Shown: positions 1-9,223 of the stretch, in pieces
How the letters are laid out: the number at the start of each line of letters is the position of its first letter
Position numbering within the stretch: position 1 is the stretch's first letter
Assembly (NCBI RefSeq): GCF_900110425.1
Contig: NZ_FODS01000019.1
Location: 24,528 to 88,527, forward strand
DNA: 64,000 nucleotides
Direction: 5' to 3'
Origin: Salinihabitans flavidus
GTDB taxonomy: Bacteria > Pseudomonadota > Alphaproteobacteria > Rhodobacterales > Rhodobacteraceae
Notes under the pieces: model-generated
What the model was told of the DNA's origin: nothing
Databases searched by the model: none
The model's input: only the letters and a program-made list of their open reading frames with translations
Program-made: the position numbers and the translations under genes

Positions 1-81
1 TCAGTGCGCCGAGACCGGACGGATACGTTTCTTCTGACAAAGCCGTCTCTGATCCACCCAACGTCGCACAAACAGCGCAAA

Positions 82-100
82 CACGGAAGAAATTTCCGTG
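82..100 (-). terminator. possible terminator after tRNA-Ser
   Basis: A perfect 7-bp inverted repeat (CACGGAA / TTCCGTG) with a 5-nt loop lies about 30 bp beyond the 3' end of the minus-strand tRNA-Ser gene. On the minus strand only three T residues follow, so it is a weak candidate for an intrinsic terminator. Position and symmetry are seen; function is inferred. Confidence 0.35.
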
Positions 101-132
101 CGTTCCCATTCTATTTCAACGCGTTATGTGGA

Positions 133-220
133 TGGCGGAGACGATGGGATTCGAACCCACGAAACCTTTCGGTTTACTCCCTTAGCAGGGGAGCGCCTTC
201 GACCGCTCGGCCACGTCTCC
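133..220 (-). tRNA. tRNA-Ser (anticodon GCT), CCA encoded
   Basis: Read on the minus strand the sequence folds as a class II tRNA. The acceptor stem pairs GGAGACG with CGTCTCC, the anticodon stem CTCCC/GGGAG carries the loop TGCTAA, a variable arm ACCGAAAGGT is present, and the T arm contains GGTTCGAATCC. The anticodon GCT reads AGC/AGU serine codons. The discriminator base is G and the 3' CCA is encoded (positions 133-135). The long variable arm agrees with a serine tRNA. Confidence 0.96.
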
Positions 221-702
221 GCGGACGGGTATATCCGCGCGAGCGATGGATTTACAAGGCCAAAAATTCAAAGTGTGGGCCGGGGCCGGCCTGCCTGCGA
301 ACTCCGGTTGCCTTCCGGAACCGGAGGTGGCTGTGCACCCGCGTCTGGTGTCCCAAAACCTCCCTGCGCGTTGGTCACGCATCACACTCACCGCCCGATC
401 ATGCAACTCCGCTCCGCTCAATCGTTGGCGAGCGGTTCGGCCCCGGCGGCGGTCGCGCGGCCGGCCCCGCTTGCGGCCCTCGCGGGCGTTCTCGCCGGGT
501 TGCCAACGCCCGCCCCCTTCTGTCCCGCCTGGCAGGCGCCTGGATCGTGGGCAGAACCTGCCGCCGCGGCGCTACAGCACGCAAAAGCATTGCGTTCCCC
601 TGAGCGGTTTGCCAAACAGTCCCTATTCATGACTGCATCAGGAAACTGAATGCGCTCTCCGATGCGGCGACGTGTTTTATAGCTTCAAGAGGCTCGATTT
701 TC
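221..702. other. gene-free stretch between tRNA-Ser and the glycosyltransferase gene
   Basis: About 480 bp with no convincing gene. Open frames exist on both strands, but they run through the tRNA or have arginine/proline-rich translations typical of chance frames in GC-rich DNA. I see no integrase remnant, clear tRNA-end duplication or repeat. The last 50 bp must carry the start region of the gene at 703, but no clear promoter or strong ribosome binding site is visible. Confidence 0.5.
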
Positions 703-3700
703 ATGAAATCCGGAATTTTTCTTCCAGAACTGGTTCGCAAGACCGCCGAAGGTATTCTCGATCGCTACGACACACTCGTCGCGAACCTTCCTGAGGCTCC
801 CGGTGTCGCTTGCTCAGGGCCGTCAAAGCTTGACCCGCTGAACGCACCGGAGGGCTACAGCGACCTCTACGACGATGTCGCAAGGTCCCGGGATCTTTCG
901 ATCATCGCCGACCCGGATCTGCATTTCACGCTCTACGGGCGCCAGCAAGGCAGAGCACTGCTGGCCCGGATCCCGACAGACTTGAAACGGGTGGTGATAA
1001 TCGCGCCCTCTTACCGCAAACAGTGTGGTATCGGCGAATACGGGCGCTACCTGTCCACAGTCCTCAAACGGCAGGTGGATGAGGTGCATGTGGTGCGGAC
1101 GTCATCGGCGGCGATCGAGTTGGGCACGGATATCCTCGATGGGGCGCTGGTGCTCGTCAATCACGGCCCGGGCCTGTTCGACGGCCTGAACCCGAGGCTT
1201 TCGCAGGGGGAATCGACCACGCTTCTTTTGCAGAATCTTGACCGCATCGCACGCGACTTCGGCGGCGTGCCCCTGATGATCCATCATTCCCTGCTCGACA
1301 CCGACCAGGACCTCCTGTTCTCGCGGCAGCAGCAGATTTTCAGTTCCGACATCCCGTCCACCGCGTTCATTTCATCAGCCGGGCGGCACTTCTTCATTCC
1401 GACGCTGGAACTTGGCGTCTCACCGGTCGAACTACTCGACGATGCCAATGGGCACCGCGACACAGGAGACCGAGACATGCGGCCCGAGGTTGTGGGGTTC
1501 TTCGGATTTTTCCAGTATGGTGGCAAGGATTTCGACAGTCTCTTTCATCTTGTCCGCGAACTGCGTGGGCGGCTCGTGGGCTCGGTCGCGACTTCGAACG
1601 CGGATGAGTTGGCACGGTTCGAGGAAACGCTCAGCGCGCTCAACCTGCCTCATGACTTGGGGTCCGGGTGGGTGAAAGACACCGAACTGCTCGAACGCCT
1701 TCAGGATGCGGATTACTTCTACCTGCCGCAGAACGACTATGATCACTGGAACAACTCCGCGACGGCGCGTTTCGTGACCAATCTGGAGCGCCCCCTCTTC
1801 CTGCCGCCCCATCACCCTTTCCTCGACATGGCCGACGGGTCGATCTTCGCGTCCAAGGAAGACCTGCCGCGCATCGTCGCGCACTTCCGCGAAGAGGGGC
1901 ATTTTCAGCAGGCGGTGAACCGCGTCCGCGCGTTCCGCAAACGCGCCGACATGGCCAATACCGCGAAAGCCTTGCGCACAGAGATGGTGGCGCGCACGGC
2001 CTCCATCGGGCGCGAGTTGCTTGAATCGCCTTCGGCCTGCTCGGCCGAACGCTTCCTGGAATTGCCCGAGTCGGCTCGCCCCGCCTTTGCCGAAGTGCTG
2101 GGGGCAGCACCTGACGCAACGCTCGAAGAGGTTCTGCCGCATTTGCCCGCGCTCTACCGCGCGCCGGCCCCGCGTCAGTATTGGCGCAAGCATTATGAGC
2201 TTGGCGACCTGCTGCATGGCACACTGCTCGAAACCATCCATGATACCTATCTTGCCTGCGCCAAGCGCCCTGTGCGCTTCGCCGAACTCATCGACGCGCT
2301 TGCAACCACGCTTGACGAGACCGATCCGAACCTCTGGCCCTTCGCAACGACCGCGCGCGCGGCGATCCTGCGCGCCCTCGAGGAGAAGGGTGGACTATTC
2401 CATGATCCGGAGATTGTTTTCCTTGAAAACGGCGCCCTGACCGAAGACTGGCGCGCATTGCTCGATCCCGGGCGCATCGAGAGTTTCGTCACGGAAAAGG
2501 CAAAGCGGCGGGCACGTATCAGGGACGTTGCAAAGACCCGGCCCAAGCGCCGCCCGGCCGTCACGAACATGGCCGAACTCCTGGTCATTCCCGCCGAGAT
2601 GTTGCAAGACCGATCCGCACCAATCGACCTTTCGGAACTGGACCTCGCGGACGTGCAATCGGCCCGCCGCCCCGCGCAGCGCCTCAACCGGCTTGTCGCG
2701 CAGGCCAACGCTGTCGGATTGTCACTGGGCGAGCATCTGGTTTTCGACCATATGCAGGTTCCCGAAATCGACCCCTCTGGCACGGAATATGCGCTGGAGG
2801 ATTTCATCTTCTTCCAGGGCGATATGTTCCTCCTGAACGCGGTGCGGCGGATCGACAAGCGCGACCCCTATGCCCTTGAATCGCTAACGCTGACCTCGAT
2901 GCTCAACACGCTTGGCATGGAAGCCGTATTGCGCCACCTTCTGATTCGTGCCGAAAACCGCGTGGAGATCGTGAACTTTGACGAGGGGCGCAAGCTGGAG
3001 GCCGAAAGCGATTCCTTCCGCCGGTTCATGGACGCCGCGCGCGACCCGCTCTGCGGGCTGATAGAAGCGCGCAACGCCTATGAGATGCAGAAACGCCACA
3101 ACACGCGGTGGTGGCTGGCCAACAAAGCGGCCTGCGACGCGATATGGCAAGACTGCGGCGCCAACTCCGGGTTCTTGAACCTGATCTATGCGCTGTTGTC
3201 TGAAAGCCCCGCTGAGCGTGCGAATCCGTCCACAAGGCACCACAACCCTTCCTGGCAAATGGATCGGATGGGCCGCTTTCACCGCAAAGTGGACGCGGAG
3301 CGAGACGGGATATCGCTTGAACCCGGGAAGTCCCTGAAAATTGCGCCAACCATGGCTGCGCTCTTCGAGCAAGCCAGTCTTGGGTTCTTTCCCGTCGAAC
3401 CCGCCGGTGTCTGGACTAACGGGCTCTCAGGGTCGGTTCAACTCTCGCTGGAAGCCCCGGCTCTCGAAGGTCAAGACACATTACAGGTGCAGGTTGGTGT
3501 CTTCGGCTCCGCCCATTTCGACACTCCGCGGGAAATGCACATTTCACTGATGTCGTCGCAAACAACGGCACTGTCGCTCTTCGAGCGCAAGCCGGTCGAG
3601 CACACGCCCTCGCTCGACATCACGCGCCCGGTCACCAGGGACGAGGTGATCACCGTGGATGTTCCACTCCGCGATCTGCCGGGTCCGGGGCTTTACACGC

Positions 3701-3864
3701 TTCACCTGGAGATCGACCAGGTCACAAGCCCCGCCGCCATGGGCGTGTCAGAGGATAGTCGAGAGTTGGGGATTCTGCTGAAATCTCTATGCCTCTGTGT
3801 CACAGACGACTCCGACAAGGAAAACCAAAGCCAAGATCGAGTACTGCAGTACGAAGGAAAATAA
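703..3864 (+). CDS. large glycosyltransferase-like (GT-B) protein
   Basis: A 1053-residue protein. Residues about 105-430 resemble a GT-B glycosyltransferase: a first Rossmann strand with a KQCGIGEYGRYL loop, then a second Rossmann start VVGFFGFFQYGGKDF (about 265-280), and an acceptor/nucleotide region around DYFYLPQNDYDHWNNSATARF. Residues about 430-880 are not recognised. Residues about 885-1040 are beta-rich with a PVEPAGVWTNG stretch, similar to C-terminal beta domains seen in other large surface-glycan glycosyltransferases. No signal peptide or membrane segment is visible, so it probably acts at the cytoplasmic face. The stop codon directly abuts the ATG of the next gene, a sulfotransferase, so the two are probably co-transcribed and both modify a surface glycan. 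Sugar donor and acceptor are unknown. Confidence 0.6.
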   Translation: MKSGIFLPELVRKTAEGILDRYDTLVANLPEAPGVACSGPSKLDPLNAPEGYSDLYDDVARSRDLSIIADPDLHFTLYGRQQGRALLARIPTDLKRVVIIAPSYRKQCGIGEYGRYLSTVLKRQVDEVHVVRTSSAAIELGTDILDGALVLVNHGPGLFDGLNPRLSQGESTTLLLQNLDRIARDFGGVPLMIHHSLLDTDQDLLFSRQQQIFSSDIPSTAFISSAGRHFFIPTLELGVSPVELLDDANGHRDTGDRDMRPEVVGFFGFFQYGGKDFDSLFHLVRELRGRLVGSVATSNADELARFEETLSALNLPHDLGSGWVKDTELLERLQDADYFYLPQNDYDHWNNSATARFVTNLERPLFLPPHHPFLDMADGSIFASKEDLPRIVAHFREEGHFQQAVNRVRAFRKRADMANTAKALRTEMVARTASIGRELLESPSACSAERFLELPESARPAFAEVLGAAPDATLEEVLPHLPALYRAPAPRQYWRKHYELGDLLHGTLLETIHDTYLACAKRPVRFAELIDALATTLDETDPNLWPFATTARAAILRALEEKGGLFHDPEIVFLENGALTEDWRALLDPGRIESFVTEKAKRRARIRDVAKTRPKRRPAVTNMAELLVIPAEMLQDRSAPIDLSELDLADVQSARRPAQRLNRLVAQANAVGLSLGEHLVFDHMQVPEIDPSGTEYALEDFIFFQGDMFLLNAVRRIDKRDPYALESLTLTSMLNTLGMEAVLRHLLIRAENRVEIVNFDEGRKLEAESDSFRRFMDAARDPLCGLIEARNAYEMQKRHNTRWWLANKAACDAIWQDCGANSGFLNLIYALLSESPAERANPSTRHHNPSWQMDRMGRFHRKVDAERDGISLEPGKSLKIAPTMAALFEQASLGFFPVEPAGVWTNGLSGSVQLSLEAPALEGQDTLQVQVGVFGSAHFDTPREMHISLMSSQTTALSLFERKPVEHTPSLDITRPVTRDEVITVDVPLRDLPGPGLYTLHLEIDQVTSPAAMGVSEDSRELGILLKSLCLCVTDDSDKENQSQDRVLQYEGK

Positions 3865-4725
3865 ATGGCCACCCTGATAAACAAAAAAAGAAAGACGATA
3901 TTCATCCATATTCCAAAATGCGCTGGAACGACGATTTCAACCGTTTTGATGAAAAACGCTCCCGGGGAATGGGTACCATCAAGCAAGATAGAGAATATCG
4001 ATGCGTTGGTTTCGAAGAAAATACAAAGAAACAGGGATAAGGTCTGGTCGGACCATGCAAGATACATGGATGTCGCGGCTGCAATCGGAAAAGAAGAAAT
4101 CAAGGATTACAAGGTCTTCACGGCAACCCGCGATCCTTGGGACAGGGCCTTGAGCACCTACCACTTTATCAGAAGATTTGATGGCCCTTTGATAGCGGAA
4201 CTCCTTCGGGGCATGACATTTTCGGATTTTCTGTTCTACTACAGCAAGGTGGGAGCGGCCCCGCAGGTTGACTGGCTCACGGATGAGACCGGGGCCATCG
4301 CGGACATAGACCTATTTGACAACGCAGAGATAAACGGTCGGATGGCCGAATTTCTGCTTGAAGAATTCAATGCCGACGTGCGCGATACCCGCGAAAATGT
4401 ATCGGTTCGCAAGGCGAAGGATGCCAGCTCGGATACTGACTTTGTTGGAAATGTAGCCGCCAAGATATTTGTCACGACATATGAACGGGATTTCTCTGAT
4501 CTTGGGTATGATAGGTTCGAGAAAGGTCCGAAACATACTCGGGGGAAAGGTGACTTTCCGATCGTTTCCGAATCCGGATTCGTGTCCGAGGCCGCATTCT
4601 GGGACTCCCGGAACCTTTCGGACGACAGCGCGCTGACAGAAGCGTTGGGGCAATACCGAGATATGCGGGAAAAGAGTACTTTGAAACTTCTCGACCTGTA
4701 TGATGCATCCCAAAGGCGCAGGTGA
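3865..4725 (+). CDS. sulfotransferase family protein
   Basis: A 286-residue protein with the PAPS-dependent sulfotransferase signature. The 5'-phosphosulfate loop IHIPKCAGTTI is at residues about 14-24, and the 3'-phosphate motif TATRDPWDRALSTYHF is near residue 90. This pattern is that of the Sulfotransfer_2 type, which sulfates carbohydrate. ATG follows the TAA of the glycosyltransferase gene with no gap, indicating one transcript. The base composition is visibly more AT-rich than the neighbours (A runs near the start, AGA and ATA codons), which suggests more recent acquisition. The family is clear; the acceptor (a surface glycan, by context) is inferred. Confidence 0.88.
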   Translation: MATLINKKRKTIFIHIPKCAGTTISTVLMKNAPGEWVPSSKIENIDALVSKKIQRNRDKVWSDHARYMDVAAAIGKEEIKDYKVFTATRDPWDRALSTYHFIRRFDGPLIAELLRGMTFSDFLFYYSKVGAAPQVDWLTDETGAIADIDLFDNAEINGRMAEFLLEEFNADVRDTRENVSVRKAKDASSDTDFVGNVAAKIFVTTYERDFSDLGYDRFEKGPKHTRGKGDFPIVSESGFVSEAAFWDSRNLSDDSALTEALGQYRDMREKSTLKLLDLYDASQRRR

Positions 4726-4824
4726 TCGAGGCGATGGAGGCCGCCGAAGATCGCGGTTCGGATGCTTGGCGGGCCATGTTCAGGGCAGATCGAGCGATAT
4801 GCCGGACACTGGAAAGGCAGACAA

Positions 4825-5808
4825 ATGCGCTATCACGTCATGAAGGTGCAAAACCTCTCACCACTGTTTCGCGGGCTTCGGTTGAGCGGCAAACAATGGC
4901 TGGACAGGCAGGCCCCCGGGTTCACCGGCACGTTGCGGCTGCTGGGGCCGGAGGCGGGCGCGATAACGCCGGTTTTGCGTGATCGCACCGGGGCTGTGAT
5001 CGAATGCGCGTGGCAGCACCCCGATCCGCCGGATCCCGGCGATCTGGCGATCCTGCGGCAACCACCGGAAAATCGGCTTCTCCTGCAGGGCCGCTTCGAG
5101 TTTCCAGAGGTCGGCCCGCTTGAGATCGTGGACAGCACCACAGACACCATTCTGGCAACCCTGACACCGGGCATAGCGTTCCCCGACCATATCTTCGACC
5201 TGTTGGAGGAGACCCGGCTCAGTGGATTTGCCCCGCTCGGGTTCGCCAATTTTGTCGAGACCGGCACGCTATTCGGCCATACCACCTTGCATGCGAGCTA
5301 CTGGTTCGATCATGTCACGACGATCGAGCTGTCGGAAGTTCTGCATGCGCAGGCGTTGAAACATCTGGCCCACCGGCCGAATGTGACATGTCTGCAGGGC
5401 AACTCCGCGGAGCGGCTTCCCGAGGTCATCGCGGGACTGGAAGGGGCATCGTTCTTCTTTCTCGATGCCCATTGGAGCGGAGACAACTCGGTCGATTGGG
5501 GCGCCTCGAATTTTAAGGGCTATCCGGCAGAAACAGCCCGCATTGAAGACCCCTCCCTGCCCGAGGGAGAACGTCAGGTGCCATTGCTGTCAGAACTGCG
5601 CGCCATCGCGGAGGGCCACACCGGCGCCGCGCTGGTGCTGATCGACGACTGGCAGACGCCCGGGCTGAAGGATGCGAATTTTGCCGGTGAAGACTGGAGT
5701 CACATTGACCCCGCCCGCTTGATCGACTGGATGGCGGCGCACCCACGCACCCATGCCCACTTCCGCGCAAGCTGGAATCGCTATGTCTGGCAGCTCGACC
5801 CGGCCTGA
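4825..5808 (+). CDS. class I methyltransferase-like protein
   Basis: About 327 residues from the chosen ATG, which follows GGAAAGG at a good distance. An earlier in-frame ATG at 4762 lacks such a site. The first ~110 residues are beta-rich and unrecognised. From about residue 145 the sequence has a methyltransferase-like layout: NFVETGTLFGHTT for the first loop, a strand ending in an acidic residue (TTIELSE), then GNSAERLPEVI and FFFLDAHWSGD, and later VLIDDWQTPG. The histidine and aspartate in DAHWSGD may bind metal. It follows the sulfotransferase by about 100 bp on the same strand and probably belongs to the same surface-modification locus. The substrate is unknown, and SAM binding is inferred from fold-like motifs only. 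Confidence 0.55.
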   Translation: MRYHVMKVQNLSPLFRGLRLSGKQWLDRQAPGFTGTLRLLGPEAGAITPVLRDRTGAVIECAWQHPDPPDPGDLAILRQPPENRLLLQGRFEFPEVGPLEIVDSTTDTILATLTPGIAFPDHIFDLLEETRLSGFAPLGFANFVETGTLFGHTTLHASYWFDHVTTIELSEVLHAQALKHLAHRPNVTCLQGNSAERLPEVIAGLEGASFFFLDAHWSGDNSVDWGASNFKGYPAETARIEDPSLPEGERQVPLLSELRAIAEGHTGAALVLIDDWQTPGLKDANFAGEDWSHIDPARLIDWMAAHPRTHAHFRASWNRYVWQLDPA

Positions 5809-5846
5809 TCAGGCCGGAGTTTCGCGGCAATTTCAAAAGGATGGAA

Positions 5847-5921
5847 TGGTGGGTGATAGAGGATTTGAACCTCTGACATCTTCGATGTGAACGAAGCGCT
5901 CTACCACTGAGCTAATCACCC
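5847..5921 (-). tRNA. tRNA-Val (anticodon CAC), CCA encoded
   Basis: On the minus strand the acceptor stem pairs GGGTGAT with ATCACCC, the D arm reads AGCTCAGTGGTAGAGC, the anticodon stem CTTCG/CGAAG holds the loop TTCACAT, and the T arm contains AGGTTCAAATCCT. The anticodon CAC reads the GUG valine codon. The discriminator is A and CCA is encoded at 5847-5849. It starts 19 bp beyond the HU-like gene on the same strand. Confidence 0.96.
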
Positions 5922-5940
5922 GGTGCCGCGCTAATTAGCG

Positions 5941-6318
5941 TTACTCGGCTGGCTCTGCAAGAGGCTCTTGCCCGCTTTCAACAGGTTTTTTCAATGGCTG
6001 CCGAACGCGTGCGGTCATCACCATGCCATTGGATTTTTCCTTGGTGTTGGTGACCTTCATCTTGCCGAAATCACGCAGGTTCAGATCGCGTCCCTCCGCG
6101 AGCGCCGCCCCGAGGATCGCCAGCGCTGCCTCGATCGCCGGTTTCGCATCGCGCTTCTTGATGCCGCTGCGCTCCACCACCATCTCGACCAGTTCCGGGT
6201 TCTTCAGTTCCGGCGCGCTCACCTCAGGTGCCTGATCGCGCACGACCACAGGCTCCGGCGCCGGGGCCGTCTTCGCCGTACTGCTGGCTCTCACACTCGT
6301 CTTCTTTACCGTTGCCAT
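5941..6318 (-). CDS. HU/IHF-family DNA-binding protein with long N-terminal tail
   Basis: About 125 residues from ATG 6318, preceded by GAGGCGAGAG; an upstream in-frame ATG at 6366 lacks such a site. The C-terminal ~90 residues follow the HU pattern: a helical part (LVEMVVERSGIKKRDAKPAIEAAL) and LRDFGKMKV leading into the arm region. The N-terminal ~40 residues are rich in Lys, Ala, Pro and Val and are extra to standard ~90-residue HU. The arm (TKEKSNGMVMTARVRQP) lacks the classical HU arm sequence, so DNA-binding geometry may differ. A nucleoid-associated role is inferred from the family. tRNA-Val follows on the same strand. Confidence 0.8.
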   Translation of the reverse strand: MATVKKTSVRASSTAKTAPAPEPVVVRDQAPEVSAPELKNPELVEMVVERSGIKKRDAKPAIEAALAILGAALAEGRDLNLRDFGKMKVTNTKEKSNGMVMTARVRQPLKKPVESGQEPLAEPAE

Positions 6319-6409
6319 ACCACTCTCGCCTCTTTTTTCGCTCGGTTTATGGCGGCAAGCTAGCATAGCAAGGAGAGTCAGGCCAGCATCGCGTTTCAGG
6401 CATGCAAAT

Positions 6410-6431
6410 GGGGCGCCCTTTCGGACGCCCC
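6410..6431 (-). terminator. intrinsic terminator downstream of lon
   Basis: On the minus strand this reads a 9-bp stem (GGGGCGTCC paired with GGGCGCCCC, one G-U pair) closed by a GAAA tetraloop, followed by ATTTGC. It starts about 24 bp beyond the lon stop codon. The U tract is short, but the stem is perfect. Confidence 0.75.
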
Positions 6432-6454
6432 CTGATGCGGTCGCGATCCCGGGA

Positions 6455-8863
6455 TCAGTGCGCCGTGGCGCCCTGCCCTTCGCGGGTTTTGAGCGCGGCC
6501 TCCGCGGCGGCGGCCTCCTCGGCGGCCTCGTCCCATTCCACCGGCTCGGGCATGCGCACCAGCGCCAGCTTCAGAACATCCTGCACATGCGACACCGGAA
6601 TGATCTCGAGCCCCTCTTTGACATTGTCGGGGATCTCGGTGAGGTCCTTCTTGTTCTCTTCGGGGATCAGAACCGTCTTGATCCCGCCCCGAAGCGCGGC
6701 AAGGAGCTTCTCCTTGAGCCCGCCAATCGCAAGCGCGTTCCCGCGCAGCGTCACCTCGCCGGTCATGGCGATGTCCTTGCGCACCGGAATACCGGTGAGC
6801 ACGGACACGATGGATGTCACCATCGCCAGACCCGCACTCGGCCCGTCCTTGGGCGTCGCGCCCTCTGGAACGTGAACGTGAATGTCCATCTTTTCGAATT
6901 TCGGCGGCTTGACTCCGATCTGCGGCGCAATGGACTGCACGTAGGACGACGCCGCGTCGATCGACTCCTTCATCACGTCGCCAAGCGTGCCGGTGGTTTT
7001 CATCCGGCCCTTGCCCGGCAGGCGCAGCGCCTCGATCTGAAGCAGATCGCCCCCCACGCTGGTATAGGCCAGCCCGGTGACGACACCCACCTGGTCCTCC
7101 TGTTCGGCCAGACCGTAGCGGTATTTGCGCACCCCGAGAAACTCGCTGAGGTTGTCGGGCGTGATCACCACCGTCTCGACCGACTTGCGCACGATCTTCG
7201 TGACCGCCTTGCGCGCCAGCTTGGCGATCTCGCGCTCAAGGTTCCGCACGCCCGCCTCGCGGGTGTAATAGCGGATGATGTCGGTCAGCGCCTCGTCGGT
7301 CAGTTCGAACTCCTTGGCTTTCAGACCGTGGTTCTTCACCTGCTTGGCAATCAGATGCTGCTTGGCGATCTCGCGCTTTTCATCCTCGGTGTAGCCCGCC
7401 AGCGGAATGATCTCCATCCGGTCGAGAAGCGGCCCCGGCATGGTGTAGCTGTTCGCCGTGGTCAGGAACATCACGTTGCTCAGGTCGTATTCCACCTCAA
7501 GATAGTGGTCCGAGAAGGTGCTGTTCTGCTCGGGGTCGAGAACCTCCAGCATCGCGCTGGCCGGATCGCCCCGGAAATCCTGTCCCATCTTGTCGATCTC
7601 GTCGAGCAGGATGAGCGGATTGGTGGTCTTGGCCTTCTTCAGCGCCTGAATGATCTTGCCCGGCATGGAGCCGATATAGGTCCGGCGGTGGCCGCGGATC
7701 TCGGATTCGTCACGCACACCGCCAAGGCTGATGCGAATGAACTCGCGCCCGGTGGCCCGTGCCACCGACTTGCCAAGCGACGTCTTGCCCACGCCCGGAG
7801 GCCCGACAAGGCACATGATCGGCCCCTTGAGCTTCTTGGAGCGTTGCTGCACCGCGAGGTATTCGACGATCCGCTCCTTGACCTTCTCAAGGCCATAGTG
7901 GTCGTCGTCGAGGATCTTTTCGGCGCGGCCCAGATCCTTCTTGACCCGCGACTTCACGCCCCACGGGATCGACAGCATCCAGTCGAGATAGTTGCGCACA
8001 ACCGTGGCCTCGGCGCTCATCGGCGACATGTTCTTGAGCTTCTTGAACTCGGCCTCGGCCTTCTCGCGCGCCTCCTTGGAGAACTTGGTCTCCTTGATGC
8101 GCTCTTCCAGCTCGGCCAGTTCGCCCTCGCCGTCCTCGCCATCGCCCAGCTCGCGCTGGATGGCCTTCATCTGTTCGTTGAGGTAATACTCGCGCTGGGT
8201 CTTCTCCATCTGCGATTTCACGCGGGTCTTGATCTTCTTCTCGACCTGAAGCACCGACATCTCGCCCTGCATCAGGCCATAGACCTTCTCCAGACGTTCG
8301 CTCACGCTCAGGGTCTCCAGAAGCTCCTGCTTGCGGTCCACCTCGATGCCCAGATGCCCGGCCACCAGATCGGCGAGCCGCGCCGGATCGGACGATTCGG
8401 ACACCGCCGAAAGCGCCTCTTCGGGGATATTCTTCTTCACCTTGGCATAGCGTTCGAACTCCGAGGACACGGTGCGCAACAGCGCCTCGACGGTGGCGGC
8501 ATCGCCCTCGCCTTCGGTCATCCGCTCGGCCTTGGCCTCGAAGAAGCTTTCGTTTTCAACGAATTCGGTGATGCGCACCCGGCTCTGACCCTCGACCAGA
8601 ACCTTGACGGTGCCATCGGGCAGTTTGAGAAGTTGCAGCACGTTGGCCAACACGCCAACGCGATAGATTCCATCCTCGGCCGGGTCGTCATCGGCAGGGT
8701 CAATCTGGCTCGACAGCAGGATCTGCTTGTCGTCCGACATCACCTCCTCAAGCGCGCGCACCGACTTCTCGCGCCCCACGAACAGCGGCACGATCATGTG
8801 CGGAAACACCACGATGTCACGCAGCGGAAGCACGGGATAGGATGTGTTGAGTGGCTCTTGCAT
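6455..8863 (-). CDS. lon: ATP-dependent protease Lon (LonA)
   Basis: An 802-residue protein of normal LonA length. The N-terminal substrate-binding domain begins [23 protein letters not shown] coiled-coil region covers about 190-290, and the AAA+ domain has Walker [13 protein letters not shown] (about residue 355) and Walker [12 protein letters not shown]. The proteolytic domain holds the catalytic serine in [10 protein letters not shown] (about 680) and the lysine in [12 protein letters not shown] (about 722). It degrades misfolded and regulatory proteins in the cytoplasm. The start is preceded by GAGGAC at a normal distance. It ends in a strong hairpin. Upstream DNA holds a weak heat-shock-like promoter candidate (see the next entry). 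Confidence 0.98.
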   Translation of the reverse strand: MQEPLNTSYPVLPLRDIVVFPHMIVPLFVGREKSVRALEEVMSDDKQILLSSQIDPADDDPAEDGIYRVGVLANVLQLLKLPDGTVKVLVEGQSRVRITEFVENESFFEAKAERMTEGEGDAATVEALLRTVSSEFERYAKVKKNIPEEALSAVSESSDPARLADLVAGHLGIEVDRKQELLETLSVSERLEKVYGLMQGEMSVLQVEKKIKTRVKSQMEKTQREYYLNEQMKAIQRELGDGEDGEGELAELEERIKETKFSKEAREKAEAEFKKLKNMSPMSAEATVVRNYLDWMLSIPWGVKSRVKKDLGRAEKILDDDHYGLEKVKERIVEYLAVQQRSKKLKGPIMCLVGPPGVGKTSLGKSVARATGREFIRISLGGVRDESEIRGHRRTYIGSMPGKIIQALKKAKTTNPLILLDEIDKMGQDFRGDPASAMLEVLDPEQNSTFSDHYLEVEYDLSNVMFLTTANSYTMPGPLLDRMEIIPLAGYTEDEKREIAKQHLIAKQVKNHGLKAKEFELTDEALTDIIRYYTREAGVRNLEREIAKLARKAVTKIVRKSVETVVITPDNLSEFLGVRKYRYGLAEQEDQVGVVTGLAYTSVGGDLLQIEALRLPGKGRMKTTGTLGDVMKESIDAASSYVQSIAPQIGVKPPKFEKMDIHVHVPEGATPKDGPSAGLAMVTSIVSVLTGIPVRKDIAMTGEVTLRGNALAIGGLKEKLLAALRGGIKTVLIPEENKKDLTEIPDNVKEGLEIIPVSHVQDVLKLALVRMPEPVEWDEAAEEAAAAEAALKTREGQGATAH

Positions 8864-9223
8864 ACTCGGTCCTCATATATGGCAGGACAGGCGCGCCCCG
8901 GTTATCGGCGGCTTCGGCCTGATCCCCTCTCTTGAAGGTTAATCTGGGTCGCGGTGGGTTTGATTTCAACCTCGGCCCGCGCAGGCTGGCGCCCAACATG
9001 CCGTCTGCGCCTCCGCTCCACAAGCGCGTTCTGCAACAAATCCACTGCAATCGGACGATCAGGGGGGGCACGAGCCCGTCGGCGCTTGCGCGGGGGCGCG
9101 CGCCGACGCGATCACGAAAACCACGTGCCAGCACCTCCAAACCACCTTGCGGGGCGGACACAAACGCGGCAGGTTCAACCAATTTAGACGTCCGACCAAT
9201 TTCACAGACGATAGGCCGACGCC
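8864..9223. other. divergent intergenic region between lon and a methyltransferase-like gene
   Basis: 360 bp carrying the upstream regions of two divergent genes. On the minus strand, GTTGAAA (8964-8970) and CCCAGATTA (about 8940-8948) are spaced 15 bp and loosely resemble a heat-shock sigma (RpoH) promoter, plausible for lon but weak. No gene, repeat or structured RNA is evident in the rest. Confidence 0.3.

Noticed and set aside
4..649. Frames of 180-200 codons at the left edge
   Set aside because: They run through the tRNA-Ser gene and have Arg/Pro/Ala-rich translations without ribosome binding sites.
1..5921. Integrative element between tRNA-Ser and tRNA-Val
   Set aside because: No integrase, no duplicated tRNA end and no phage or plasmid gene was seen. 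The flanking tRNA genes alone do not prove integration, so it is reported only as a possible acquired locus.
6458..8935. An 825-codon plus-strand frame antisense to lon
   Set aside because: Lon is intact on the other strand with all motifs. The antisense translation is rich in His, Arg and Leu and has no ribosome binding site or recognisable domain.
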